Below are positions 6,318 to 14,644 of a DNA stretch of 24,528 nucleotides, piece after piece. A program made the position numbers and the translations under genes. Each line of letters opens with the position of its first letter. Position 1 is the first letter of the stretch. The notes beneath the pieces were generated by a model. That model had not been told where the DNA came from. It did no database searches and worked only from the letters and a program-made list of their open reading frames with translations. The stretch comes from Gammaproteobacteria bacterium (GTDB lineage Bacteria; Pseudomonadota; Gammaproteobacteria; Chromatiales; Chromatiaceae). The stretch covers positions 1-24,528 of the forward strand of contig JABDQZ010000045.1 in the NCBI GenBank assembly GCA_013041975.1, given 5' to 3'.

Positions 6318-8828
6318 TTGAATCAATTTTTGAAAAAAAACCTCAGCGTCCGCACAAGTTACCTGATTATCTCGACACTGGTATCAATAATTGTCGTGGT
6401 GCTGACGATTTCTGCCAATAATTACATCTCTGGTATAAATAATAAAAATGCTGAAAAACTCCAACTGAGTAAACTAACTATAGAAAAAAATCAGAAACTC
6501 AAAAATAATCTATCCATTGTATTTAATCAGTTAAATACAATGCTCTCTACAACCAATACAGATAACTCCGATTTCATCAAGCAAAAACTTGATTCCTCAG
6601 AAAAACTTATATACAAACTGACCGACAATAGAAATATCAGCGATCATTCATATGTCGAAGCAGTTTCTGAGATTGATAAACACTTCTTTATAATCAGGGA
6701 AAAAATAGAATATTTATTATCTAAGCGTGAAGACATCAACTGGGTATACCCAGCATTTCCTTACATCACTCAAAAATTACTTGAGCCAAATTTTACGTTT
6801 GAAACGCAAACTCGGTTAGCACTAGATGCCATTGAAGCGCAGGATGGTAAACCCTATGGATCACAATTTTATATAAAATTTGTAGAAGCCAGGGAATTAT
6901 GGCGACTGAAAATTTTAAATTTTAGAGCAGTTATTGTTCGCATTACCGGCCTTAATAATACTTCACAGCTTTCTCAAGAAACTCGCTTGCAGGAATTGCA
7001 TCAGCAGATAGAAAAAAAACTGGCTGATATTGCCATGCTTTCAGAAACTGAAGAACTGGATTTTGAAGCTGAGGTGGCTCTTGATGCATTAAAACAGGCA
7101 TCCACCGACTGGATCAGCAATTGGAATGAGTTTCAGCAAATTCGAACTGGAAAAAACTGGAGAGGTGATGTCAGTTATCTCAATACTGAAATACAAACTA
7201 CACGCTCGGATCTGCTTAATTCAATCAATCATTTTGAGAACCTAATAAACACGTGGTCTTCTGAAAATCTAATTGAAGTTTCAGAGGCTAGCAACACGAT
7301 TAACCATGCATTATGGTTACTTTCCGGACTAGGCCTTTGCTTCATAGTTCTGATATACGTCATGCTTGACCGATCAGTATTGCGCCCGTTATCTTTATTT
7401 TCCAACCAGATTTCATCTGACAACAACCTTTCCATTTTCAATGCTGATAGGCTTAGCAGAAAAGAAATCAATCAATTAGCCGAATCATTCAACTCTTTGA
7501 GAAAACAGATTCGTGAACGACAGGTTGCACTTGAATATCAGGCTTTACATGACACTTTGACCGGCTTGCCTAACCGTATGAGTTTAAATGACCGTTTAGA
7601 TCAGGCTTTAAAAATCATGAAAAGAGCTGAGTCATCAATGGCAATGATGATCCTAGACCTAGACCGTTTTAAAGAAATAAATGATTCGATGGGGCATCAG
7701 GCCGGCGACATGTTGTTGCAGGAAGTGGGAGCACGATTGCATGCTCTAATTAGACAGTCTGATACGATAGCGCGTTTGGGAGGCGATGAATTTGCCCTTA
7801 TTTTACCGAATACCAACACAGAAAAAGCAGTTGCTTTTGCTAACAAGATTGGAAAGGCCATAGACCAGGAGTTTCTAATCAATAAAAAACCTTTATATGT
7901 AGGGGCTAGTATAGGAATTTCGATTTATCCTGATCATGGTGAGGATGCAGCTACATTGACCCGACTTTCAGATATTGCTATGTATAATGCAAAGAGAAAT
8001 AAGCAAATTTACGCAATATATGAACAATCAATGGTTGAAACGGGCGTAAATAAACTTTCACTCGTCGGTGATCTCAAAAATGAACTTATTTCCAGCAAAA
8101 ATCTACAACTTTATTATCAGCCAAAAGTAGATCTTTTTTCCAAGCAGGTCAGAGGAGTTGAAGTGCTATTGCGCTGGAACCATCCTGATGAAGGTTTCAT
8201 TTCTCCAGAACAAATCATAAAACTAGCTGAACATTCAGGCAGTATTGAAAAATTGACTAATTGGATTATAGAAACTGCACTCAAGGAATTTTCGGGTTTA
8301 AATACAGGAGAAAAAATCACTCTGTCCATCAACCTTTCTGCCTGGAACCTTCAGGATAGAAAATTACCAAAAACTATTTCTATGCTATTGATTGAAACAG
8401 GTTTTAACCCCAGTAATTTGATATTCGAGGTAACAGAAAGTGCGATGATGAATGATCCAGTCGTAGCTCGCGAGATCATGAACAGCATTAATGAAATGGG
8501 TATAAGATTTTCGATCGACGATTTTGGGACCGGTTTTTCTTCTCTTAGTTATCTCAAGCTTCTGCCTGTCGATGAAATAAAAATTGATAAGTCTTTTGTC
8601 CTGGAAATGTTAGAAAGCAATAATGATAAAGTTATTGTTAAGTCAACAATCGATTTAGCTCATAACCTGGGCCTAAATGTTGTTGCTGAGGGGATTGAAA
8701 ATAACCAGACATTCCTACAACTTCTCACTCTCAGGTGTGATCTGGCTCAGGGATATCATATCTCTAAACCTTTGCCGCTTACCGTATTTATTGACTGGTA
8801 TAAAAAATATAATTTGAAGCTAGCCTGA
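6318..8828 (+). CDS. Membrane GGDEF-EAL cyclic-di-GMP enzyme
   Basis: Bifunctional-looking c-di-GMP protein of 836 aa. A helix at about residues 14-34 is followed by a roughly 290-residue periplasmic, helix-rich sensor, a second helix at about 328-348, a HAMP-like segment, a GGDEF domain and a C-terminal EAL domain. The GGDEF motif is intact at 488-492, and an inhibitory I-site (RQSD) lies five residues before it. The EAL motif reads EVL at 615-617 but keeps the metal-binding Glu. The other phosphodiesterase motifs are present (NLS, EVTES, DDFGTG, KIDKSF, AEGIE), so both activities are possible. The start is TTG with no clear Shine-Dalgarno; a stop at 6300-6302 excludes a longer frame. The gene is visibly richer in A+T than its neighbours, and the periplasmic part resembles no family I recognise. 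It appears to be transcribed alone. Confidence 0.92.
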   Translation: MNQFLKKNLSVRTSYLIISTLVSIIVVVLTISANNYISGINNKNAEKLQLSKLTIEKNQKLKNNLSIVFNQLNTMLSTTNTDNSDFIKQKLDSSEKLIYKLTDNRNISDHSYVEAVSEIDKHFFIIREKIEYLLSKREDINWVYPAFPYITQKLLEPNFTFETQTRLALDAIEAQDGKPYGSQFYIKFVEARELWRLKILNFRAVIVRITGLNNTSQLSQETRLQELHQQIEKKLADIAMLSETEELDFEAEVALDALKQASTDWISNWNEFQQIRTGKNWRGDVSYLNTEIQTTRSDLLNSINHFENLINTWSSENLIEVSEASNTINHALWLLSGLGLCFIVLIYVMLDRSVLRPLSLFSNQISSDNNLSIFNADRLSRKEINQLAESFNSLRKQIRERQVALEYQALHDTLTGLPNRMSLNDRLDQALKIMKRAESSMAMMILDLDRFKEINDSMGHQAGDMLLQEVGARLHALIRQSDTIARLGGDEFALILPNTNTEKAVAFANKIGKAIDQEFLINKKPLYVGASIGISIYPDHGEDAATLTRLSDIAMYNAKRNKQIYAIYEQSMVETGVNKLSLVGDLKNELISSKNLQLYYQPKVDLFSKQVRGVEVLLRWNHPDEGFISPEQIIKLAEHSGSIEKLTNWIIETALKEFSGLNTGEKITLSINLSAWNLQDRKLPKTISMLLIETGFNPSNLIFEVTESAMMNDPVVAREIMNSINEMGIRFSIDDFGTGFSSLSYLKLLPVDEIKIDKSFVLEMLESNNDKVIVKSTIDLAHNLGLNVVAEGIENNQTFLQLLTLRCDLAQGYHISKPLPLTVFIDWYKKYNLKLA

Positions 8829-8869
8829 ATCCCGCTTTCGCTAAAGCAGACAGGTTTACTTGGTTTGTG

Positions 8870-8904
8870 GATGCCCGTAACTGTAAACAGCAGAAGCGGG
8901 CATC
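8870..8904. terminator. Inverted repeat between convergent genes
   Basis: GATGCCCG (8870-8877) and CGGGCATC (8897-8904) form a perfect 8-bp stem with a 19-nt loop, lying between two convergent genes. A weak T-rich stretch follows on the plus strand. A small perfect hairpin (GCTTT-CGCT-AAAGC, 8834-8847) lies just before it. A bidirectional terminator is plausible, but the long loop and poor T-run limit confidence. Confidence 0.4.
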
Positions 8905-8917
8905 TGTTTATCCAGAC

Positions 8918-9424
8918 TCACCAACGGCTCCATGTAACGCGAGTCAAATCCTCGTCTTCAGCATAATGAATATCAAGTTCACCGTGGTATGCATTGGCTA
9001 AGGCTTTACCGATATCACGTGGTGAGTGAGTGTCTGTAAAGGTAACAAGGATGCTGCCATCATGCTTGTCTTCGACATTCATTAGACGCTTGAGTGGATG
9101 CTGTGCTTTCTCTCTGTCCATCTTGTTTTGCACAAGCCTGAGAATTTCATCTCGGTGTTGCTGGAAAAACTCACCCCTGACTTTCAAAATACCGGCAGGT
9201 ATTTTTTCATGAATTCGACTGCATGCCGGGCATAGCGTTGTATTCATTGGCCGGGTGATTTTCTCAGTCCATTGCCAGCGGCTCCCCGTAAATACGGCTT
9301 TACACTCTGTGCAAAGTGTAGGGTCTGGCAACTTCTTTTGTGCTTTATAGGGATCATGATTCCGTTCCTGAATGAGTCGGTCATGTCTTCCCTGGCGGGC
9401 CGGATTTGTATTTTTTCCACTCAT
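8918..9424 (-). CDS. BCAM0308-family zinc-ribbon protein
   Basis: Cytoplasmic protein of 168 aa, recognised from its overall pattern as a BCAM0308-type protein of unknown function. A basic N-terminus (GRHDRLIQERNHDPY) precedes two CxxC pairs (Cys38/Cys41 and Cys65/Cys68) spaced like a zinc ribbon. The C-terminal half holds a compact alpha/beta segment (DGSILVTFTDTHSPRDIGKAL) and ends with the motif VTWSRW. No signal peptide or membrane segment is seen. The start has a good Shine-Dalgarno (AAGGAG). It is monocistronic and convergent with the c-di-GMP gene. The family's role is not established; a nucleic-acid or ribosome-linked function is only a guess from the zinc ribbon. Confidence 0.75.
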   Translation of the reverse strand: MSGKNTNPARQGRHDRLIQERNHDPYKAQKKLPDPTLCTECKAVFTGSRWQWTEKITRPMNTTLCPACSRIHEKIPAGILKVRGEFFQQHRDEILRLVQNKMDREKAQHPLKRLMNVEDKHDGSILVTFTDTHSPRDIGKALANAYHGELDIHYAEDEDLTRVTWSRW

Positions 9425-9547
9425 GACTTTCTCCTTTTCCTGTTAGTTTCCATGCAATTACCTGGATAGCTATTGTTCAACAGACAGCCTGCCTTGCCGG
9501 ATTTGTTTAATAAACGGATCAATGGCAAGTCGTGATTTATAGCTCTC

Positions 9548-9562
9548 TATACTATAAGTATA
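9548..9562 (+). promoter_or_regulatory. Palindromic promoter-like element before the small ORF
   Basis: TATACT (9548-9553), ATA, AGTATA (9557-9562) are perfect inverted arms. TATACT itself matches a -10 element well (five of six bases), so the palindrome may be an operator overlapping the promoter of the 21-codon ORF, whose ATG is at 9583. No convincing -35 is visible at the normal distance, which fits regulated promoters. Confidence 0.35.
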
Positions 9563-9582
9563 TGTCTATTTTGGAGGTTGAT

Positions 9583-9648
9583 ATGTCGGCCATTTTAAAA
9601 AATGCAGGTTACTGGATGCAGCTGATTTGTTTCTGGTATAGCGTGTGA
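9583..9648 (+). CDS. Possible 21-aa small protein or leader peptide
   Basis: ATG at 9583 follows GGAGG (9573-9577) by 5 nt, one of the best ribosome sites in the window. The product would be 21 residues with two Trp, two Tyr, one Phe and one Cys, hydrophobic in its second half, and it begins MSAILKNAGYW. No family is recognised. It precedes the DUF2784 gene by about 80 nt and could be a leader peptide, a small membrane protein or a gene remnant. Chance cannot be excluded for such a short frame. Confidence 0.35.
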   Translation: MSAILKNAGYWMQLICFWYSV

Positions 9649-9731
9649 TCCCAGTCAGAACCGGTTTTGACTCTTTCAAAAAAATGCTCCATTTAGATAA
9701 TATCTGAATTGTTAACTGTCAGGTGCTCTTC

Positions 9732-10151
9732 GTGGAATCGTCATTAATCTATTTGATCCTAGCCGACACATTGTTAATCCTTCATTTTTTGGTTGTTGTG
9801 TTTGTCGTTTTTGGACTCATTGCAATATATGTCGGTCAGCTGCGTGCATGGTTCTGGGTAAGAAACCCCGGGTTTCGCCTATTACATTTGGCAGCAATAG
9901 TTATCATTGCGATACAGTCATGGGTAGGGGCTATTTGCCCGTTAACAACATGGGAAATGTGGCTTCGTACTCAAGCCGGACAGGCGGTGTATTCTGATTC
10001 ATTTATTACGCATTGGTTAGGTGTGCTGTTGTATTATCAAGCACCTGAATGGGTGTTTACAACTGCCTATACAGCATTTGGACTATTAGTACTGGCAAGC
10101 TGGTTTATCGTCCGTCCGCGCTCGTTTAGAGGTTCCCGGGAAATTCAATAG
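9732..10151 (+). CDS. DUF2784 membrane protein
   Basis: Small integral membrane protein of 139 aa, matching DUF2784 in length and motifs. Hydrophobic helices lie at about residues 8-33, 50-70, 93-110 and 112-128. Recognisable family signatures are an early LHFLVVVFVVFG helix, NPGFRLLHLAAI, the loop GAICPLTTWE and the pairing HWLGVLLYYQAPEWVF. The function is unknown. The frame opens at GTG 9723, but the second GTG at 9732 is preferred because AGGTG (9721-9725) then sits 6 nt before it as a ribosome site. It appears to be a single gene; the next gene has its own candidate promoter. Confidence 0.85.
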   Translation: MESSLIYLILADTLLILHFLVVVFVVFGLIAIYVGQLRAWFWVRNPGFRLLHLAAIVIIAIQSWVGAICPLTTWEMWLRTQAGQAVYSDSFITHWLGVLLYYQAPEWVFTTAYTAFGLLVLASWFIVRPRSFRGSREIQ

Positions 10152-10230
10152 CCTGACTCCATACTGCTTAAACCCATATTGAAAAGTGGAGCTAGCCTTG
10201 CTCATTGAGTGAGATTTTTAATAACGATTT

Positions 10231-10258
10231 TTGCACACAGGCGGGCAAAATATATAAA
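10231..10258 (+). promoter_or_regulatory. Candidate promoter for the IalB-like gene
   Basis: TTGCAC (10231-10236), 16 nt, then TATAAA (10253-10258). The -10 is close to consensus (five of six bases) and the -35 is weak. Transcription would start near 10265, about 60 nt before the ATG. Confidence 0.35.
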
Positions 10259-10325
10259 GAAATTTTCTGTTATATAATGAGATCTTCTTTTAATAAGGAA
10301 TTGGTTATTTACAAGCAGCATTGAT

Positions 10326-10820
10326 ATGAAGCGTCTATTAAATATTCAACTTTTATTCATCATCCTGTTGATCAGTGTATCCGCTGGAGCAGCCCTACAT
10401 AATGGCCAGAAATATAAAGACTGGGTTAGTCGGTGCGAAACTGCCTCCAATTCCCAGGTTTGTTATATCGAACAGAACCTGGTTACAGGAACGGATATTA
10501 AACAAAGGTTACTGGGAGTTCAGATCGGTTATTACCAGAAGACTGCGATTGGTAATTTCATTTTACCGCTGGGAGTATTGTTAAAGCATGGCGTAAAGAT
10601 TGTTGTTGATGGGTTTGAATTTAGTCAGCCCGTCCCTTTTACCTATTGTGACAAAGGAGGCTGCTCGGCCAGTTATCATCTCGATGAGAAAATGATAGAG
10701 ATGTTGAAAAAAGGGAAAAAAATGGTAATTACCGCAGTGGGTACCAATGGCAAGGAATTCTCCCTGCCAGTTTCCCTTAATGGTTTTACTCAGGCTTTTG
10801 GTGCATTGACCTCAGAGTAG
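10326..10820 (+). CDS. IalB-family secreted protein
   Basis: Exported protein of 164 aa resembling invasion-associated locus B (IalB). Residues 1-23 form a signal peptide (MKRLLN, hydrophobic core, SAGAA). The mature part starts with the typical YKDWVSRCE segment. Four cysteines in two pairs (SRC and QVC; TYC and GGC) could form disulfides in the periplasm. The strand-rich core (VKIVVDGFEFSQPVPFTYCDKGGC) and the C-terminal F-LPVSLNGFTQAF pattern match the family. The family name comes from Bartonella, but members are common in free-living proteobacteria where the role is unknown; no virulence role should be read into it. It is convergent with hypE. Confidence 0.85.
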   Translation: MKRLLNIQLLFIILLISVSAGAALHNGQKYKDWVSRCETASNSQVCYIEQNLVTGTDIKQRLLGVQIGYYQKTAIGNFILPLGVLLKHGVKIVVDGFEFSQPVPFTYCDKGGCSASYHLDEKMIEMLKKGKKMVITAVGTNGKEFSLPVSLNGFTQAFGALTSE

Positions 10821-10836
10821 CGCAGACATCGATTTC

Positions 10837-10870
10837 ATTACCTGCATTAGGCCGGACTTAAACAGGTAAT
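10837..10870. terminator. Inverted repeat between IalB-like gene and hypE
   Basis: ATTACCTG (10837-10844) and CAGGTAAT (10863-10870) are perfect 8-bp arms with an 18-nt loop, lying between convergent genes. Neither strand has a strong T-run after the stem, so termination is only a possibility. Confidence 0.25.
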
Positions 10871-10965
10871 TATACTCTCTGGTGTGTGAGGCATTTTTAC
10901 GAATACCTCGGAGAAATTTGACAAGATTGAGGTTAATGCAAGTACATCTTTTAATTTTCAGATTA

Positions 10966-11979
10966 TTAGCAGATTCTTGGTAAAGGGTCATCTTCAAGCT
11001 CTTCGAGTAGCCTTTCACCCCCTAATCCGGTTTGTAGAATGACCTGATGATATCTGGCAGGCTTTGCTTCGATCTGGCCAATCATGCGGGCATTCTCACC
11101 GTCAGGTAAAACCTGCCAGCGATTCAAAATGACGTCAGCTGCTTTTTCATCGGCAACCACTACCACACGGCCTTCACAGGCCAGGTAATATGGATCATAG
11201 CCGAGCATTTCACAGACTGATCTTACCGGGTCTTTTACCGGGATATCCTGTTCGAACAAACGTACATTGTGACCGCTTGATGTTGCAATTTCATGCGCAA
11301 CCGTAGCCAGACCACCCCGCGTCGGGTCGCGCATGAAATGCAGCCCTGGCAGATCAAGAATGGTTTTTGTTAAGGGCAAAACACAGGCACTGTCAGACTG
11401 CAGGTCACCGCTTAAACCAAATTCTTCACGCGCCAGCATGACGCAGGTGCCATGATCTCCGACACTGCCACTGACCAGAATTTTGTCACCTGGCTGTATC
11501 TGGTCAAATCCCAGTTGAATTGCCGGTTCTTTGAAACCTATGCCGGATGTGGTGAAGTAAACACCACCTCCGTGATTATGGGGGACAACCTTGGTATCGC
11601 CCGTGACAACCTGCACGCCGGCTTCTTTGGCTGCAGCAGCAATGCTTACCACCAGTCTTTCCAGGGTTTCAAATTCCAGGCCTTCTTCTATGATGGCACT
11701 GAGACTGAGATAGCGAGGGATGGCACCGCTGACAGCAAGGTCATTGACTGTGCCATGTACGGCCAGTGAACCGATATTACCTCCGGGAAACTCGAGTGGC
11801 TGAACGGTAAAACCATCAACTGAAAAGAGCATTTCACCTTCTGACACAGGCAGTAAAGTAGCATCACCCTGAATATCAAGGTGTTCATTTAACAGGTGCC
11901 TGGCAAAGATATCCTCAATCAGCGCGCGCATGAAGCGACCACCATTACCATGGGCGAGGGTGATGTATTTATCCTGCAT
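10966..11979 (-). CDS. hypE: HypE, hydrogenase CN-ligand dehydratase
   Basis: Cytoplasmic maturation enzyme of 337 aa, normal for the family. It belongs to the AIR-synthase/PurM-like ATP-binding fold and dehydrates the thiocarbamate that HypF places on its C-terminal cysteine, giving the cyanide ligands of the NiFe site. The conserved end PRIC is present, with the reactive Cys as last residue. Other family motifs include the N-terminal AHGNGGRFM, SVDGFTVQPLEFPGGNIGSL, HGTVNDLAVSGA and MRDPTRGGLA. The start ATG has a GGTGGA ribosome site 8 nt upstream. It is the last gene of an apparent hypF-lipoprotein-hypE operon, with 23-nt gaps between the genes. Confidence 0.97.
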   Translation of the reverse strand: MQDKYITLAHGNGGRFMRALIEDIFARHLLNEHLDIQGDATLLPVSEGEMLFSVDGFTVQPLEFPGGNIGSLAVHGTVNDLAVSGAIPRYLSLSAIIEEGLEFETLERLVVSIAAAAKEAGVQVVTGDTKVVPHNHGGGVYFTTSGIGFKEPAIQLGFDQIQPGDKILVSGSVGDHGTCVMLAREEFGLSGDLQSDSACVLPLTKTILDLPGLHFMRDPTRGGLATVAHEIATSSGHNVRLFEQDIPVKDPVRSVCEMLGYDPYYLACEGRVVVVADEKAADVILNRWQVLPDGENARMIGQIEAKPARYHQVILQTGLGGERLLEELEDDPLPRIC

Positions 11980-12002
11980 GCAAACTATCCACCGTTATCC
12001 GC

Positions 12003-12269
12003 TTAACGGCACGGGCCGGGGATAAAGCCAATGACAACCCTTCTGGTACAGGCTAGACAGCCAGAGTCATAATCCCAACTGGAACCATCCTTTAAAATGC
12101 CACAAACAGGTGCCTTTTCCGGGGTGCAGGAAACGGGTCTTTCGTGTGGACAGGCTATCATCTGTTGCAGGTTATCAGCTCTTTGCTTGTCTCGCTGAGT
12201 GCTCGCCAGACAACCATTTAATGTCAGCAAGACCAGAATGCTGATGAGTATTTTGTAATTTTTTTGCAC
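12003..12269 (-). CDS. Small Kazal-like lipoprotein in the hyp operon
   Basis: Predicted lipoprotein of 88 aa. A basic start, hydrophobic helix and lipobox (LNGC, lipidated Cys at about residue 20) lead to a cysteine-rich C-terminal part. There the pattern C-x5-10-PVCG-x-x-x-DGSSW-x-x-x-x-GC-x-AC and a final GPC resemble a Kazal-type protease-inhibitor fold. The start is GTG with a GGAG ribosome site about 10 nt upstream. It lies between hypF and hypE with 23-nt gaps on either side, so it is very likely co-transcribed. A cell-envelope lipoprotein has no known place in the cytoplasmic Hyp pathway, so its role here is open. Inhibitor activity should not be assumed from the fold-like pattern. 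Confidence 0.75.
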   Translation of the reverse strand: MQKNYKILISILVLLTLNGCLASTQRDKQRADNLQQMIACPHERPVSCTPEKAPVCGILKDGSSWDYDSGCLACTRRVVIGFIPGPCR

Positions 12270-12292
12270 GCTATTTCAGCTCCAGAAAGTAA

Positions 12293-14560
12293 TCATTCTA
12301 TTATGCCCATGAATTCTATGATTTGACCATAACTTAAGCCGCCATCGTTGACTGGTATGGTTGCTGGCAGATAGATGTTGAGTTTATGTGGCTGTGCCAG
12401 CCTGATAATGGTTTCCACCAGCTTTTTATTCTGAAACACGCCGCCACTCAGGCCAATGCCATCAAAAGCGTATTCATTGGAATAGTGTAACGCCTGGTCG
12501 ATAACAGTTTGAGCCATGCTGTTATGAAATATCGCCGCGCGTTCTTCAACAGACTTTGACTGATCCATTAAGTAAGGCAGCATTGCCGACCAGTCAACTC
12601 GATCAATCCGCCGGGATTCATCCAGTAAGGGCAGGGCGATAAAGTCCTCGCAGTCACTGGCTACAGCTTCCAGTTGCATTGGCCCCTGTCCTTCATAACT
12701 GACCAAGTTGATATTAAGTATCAGGCTGGCTGCCGCATCAAACAGACGACCGGCTGCGCTGCTTTGCGGACAGTTGATTTTCTTGTGCCATGCCTGAAAG
12801 GCCAGTTCGCCATGCTCAATCGCGGGATGGTATTGGCTTCCGGTTTCCCATAACAATGCTGCCGCCGATCGCCAGGGTTCACGCCCGGCCTTGTCGGCTC
12901 CCGGTAAATAAAAGGGCTTGAATCCCGCCAGGTGTTGCCAGTGACCAGGCTGACCGTGAAAAGTTTCTCCACCCCACAAGGTGTTATCCTGACCCAGTCC
13001 AACGCCATCCCAGCAGAACATCAGCCAGTGGTTGATTTCGGGATATTGTCCTGCGACTACTGAAGCATGTGCATGATGGTGCCAGGTTTTTTCGACTGGC
13101 AGTGCCTGTTGTTCTGCCCAGCGCGAACTCTGGTAACCGGGATGGGCATCACAGACAATTTTCTGCGCCTGGGTCTGATACAGGTTTTGCAGGTCAGTAA
13201 TGACCTGCTCAAAAATTTCCAGCCCACGACGTGTATCAAGATCACTGATGTGAGGTGATACAACAATACGTTTATCCCAGGCCAGCGCTACCGTCGCTTT
13301 AAGGTGACCACCAACAGCCAGCACAGGCTCAGCTATTTTTTCTGGCAATTCGAGCTCCAGTGGCGCTATGCCCCGGCCAGAACGTAGGGTCATGACCTTT
13401 CGGGCAACGACGCGCTGCACGGAGTCATCAGCAGGACGGACGATAGGGCGGTCATGTTGCAGGAAGGCATCACAGATAGTGGCCAGTTTCTGTTCGGCCT
13501 GTTGGTTATCCGTGATCACCGGTTCGCCGGAAATATTGCCGGACGTTGCAATCAATGGTCCTTGCCAGGCATTTAACAGCAGGTGATGTAGCGGGCTGTA
13601 TGGCAGGAATACACCAAGTTGATTCAATCCCGGTGCAATTGACTGTGGCAGGCAGGAGCGGTCAGGCCGGTGCAGGCTGTCGAATGGTTTGATATTAACC
13701 AGAACAACGGGGCGTTGCGGACTGTTTACCAGTTCAGCTTCTCTGTCAGTGAGTTCTGCATAGTGTCTGACAGCCTCGAGATTATCCTTACCATTAGCGG
13801 GAAACATAACAGCGAAGGGTTTGGCAGGACGCTGTTTTCTTTGCCGTAATGTCTGTATTGCGTCTTCGTTGTGAGCATCACACATCAGGTGATAACCACC
13901 AACGCCTTTAATCCCGACAATCTGTCCCCGTGTCAAAGCTTGAATACAGGCTTTCAGGCTATCCCTGTTTCCTTTGATGCGTTTGTCCGCTGAAACAAAA
14001 GTCAGTTGCGGGCCACATTTTTCACAGGCCAGGGGCTGGGCGTGAAAGCGTCGGTCATCAGGTGTTTCGTATTCCCTTCTGCAATCATCACATAGCTGAA
14101 AACCAGCCATGCTGGTATTGGGCCTGTCGTAGGGGAGGTGGTTGATGAGCGTGTAGCGGGGTCCGCATTGTGTACAGTTGGTAAAAGGATATTGGAAACG
14201 TCTTTGCTGCGGATCATTCATCTCCTGCAGACAGTCATCACAGATGAAGAAGTCAGGTGGTATGTGAATGTCGGGAGTAGCAGACTGGTCGCTGGGAATG
14301 ATGCTGAAACTGTCGGTTTTGACGACGTCAGTTTCTGAAATGCTTTTAATGTGTGGATCCGATAATGGTGGTGCTTCTGATATCAATGCCAGTGAAAAAC
14401 CATCGATGGCGTCTGTGTCTCCGTGACAGATAATAACCACTTCGCCAGACTGATTCTGTACGCTGCCATTAAGTCTGAAGCGGGTGGCAAGACGATAGAC
14501 AAAGGGGCGGAAACCGACTCCCTGTACATGGCCTGTGACGATGATTTTGCGGGAATTCAT
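12293..14560 (-). CDS. hypF: HypF carbamoyltransferase
   Basis: Cytoplasmic maturation protein of 755 aa that converts carbamoyl phosphate and ATP into a carbamoyl adenylate and transfers the group to HypE. All parts are present: an acylphosphatase domain (about 1-90, motif GHVQGVGFRPFVYRLA with its catalytic Arg), two zinc fingers each with two CxxC pairs (CDDC/CTQC and CDDCRREYE/CEKC, about 108-185), a YrdC-like domain (about 200-385, KGVGGYHLMCDA), and a Kae1-like C-terminal domain with the metal motif HHHAH and the late GLSGGVFQN segment. Length and order are normal and no frame defects are seen. It heads an operon with the Kazal-like lipoprotein gene and hypE, separate from hypCABD. The ribosome site is weak. 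Confidence 0.97.
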   Translation of the reverse strand: MNSRKIIVTGHVQGVGFRPFVYRLATRFRLNGSVQNQSGEVVIICHGDTDAIDGFSLALISEAPPLSDPHIKSISETDVVKTDSFSIIPSDQSATPDIHIPPDFFICDDCLQEMNDPQQRRFQYPFTNCTQCGPRYTLINHLPYDRPNTSMAGFQLCDDCRREYETPDDRRFHAQPLACEKCGPQLTFVSADKRIKGNRDSLKACIQALTRGQIVGIKGVGGYHLMCDAHNEDAIQTLRQRKQRPAKPFAVMFPANGKDNLEAVRHYAELTDREAELVNSPQRPVVLVNIKPFDSLHRPDRSCLPQSIAPGLNQLGVFLPYSPLHHLLLNAWQGPLIATSGNISGEPVITDNQQAEQKLATICDAFLQHDRPIVRPADDSVQRVVARKVMTLRSGRGIAPLELELPEKIAEPVLAVGGHLKATVALAWDKRIVVSPHISDLDTRRGLEIFEQVITDLQNLYQTQAQKIVCDAHPGYQSSRWAEQQALPVEKTWHHHAHASVVAGQYPEINHWLMFCWDGVGLGQDNTLWGGETFHGQPGHWQHLAGFKPFYLPGADKAGREPWRSAAALLWETGSQYHPAIEHGELAFQAWHKKINCPQSSAAGRLFDAAASLILNINLVSYEGQGPMQLEAVASDCEDFIALPLLDESRRIDRVDWSAMLPYLMDQSKSVEERAAIFHNSMAQTVIDQALHYSNEYAFDGIGLSGGVFQNKKLVETIIRLAQPHKLNIYLPATIPVNDGGLSYGQIIEFMGIIE

Positions 14561-14644
14561 AAGGGGTAATTGTTTGTGATTTTAACTAGAACTGTAGCAG
14601 GATTATTCTATGATCATTCATGGGCTTGAGCAGCACATGATTAA

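Larger units (their letters stand above)
9425..9731. other. 307-bp gap with small ORF and palindromes
   Basis: This divergent gap between the BCAM0308 gene and the DUF2784 gene holds three things. There is a TATACT-ATA-AGTATA palindrome (9548-9562), a 21-codon ORF with a strong Shine-Dalgarno (9583-9648), and a near-palindrome GTCAGAACCGGTTTTGAC (9654-9671) that can fold into a 7-bp stem with a CCGG loop but has no following T-run. No RNA gene or mobile element was recognised. Confidence 0.5.

Noticed and set aside
9654..9671. GTCAGAACCGGTTTTGAC as operator or terminator
   Set aside because: Imperfect palindrome with no T-run and no second copy with good match; a loose similarity to 3539-3560 did not hold beyond about 8 bases.
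10812..11018. A 68-codon minus-strand frame overlapping the 3' end of hypE
   Set aside because: It overlaps hypE in another frame, has no ribosome site and shows no recognisable domain.
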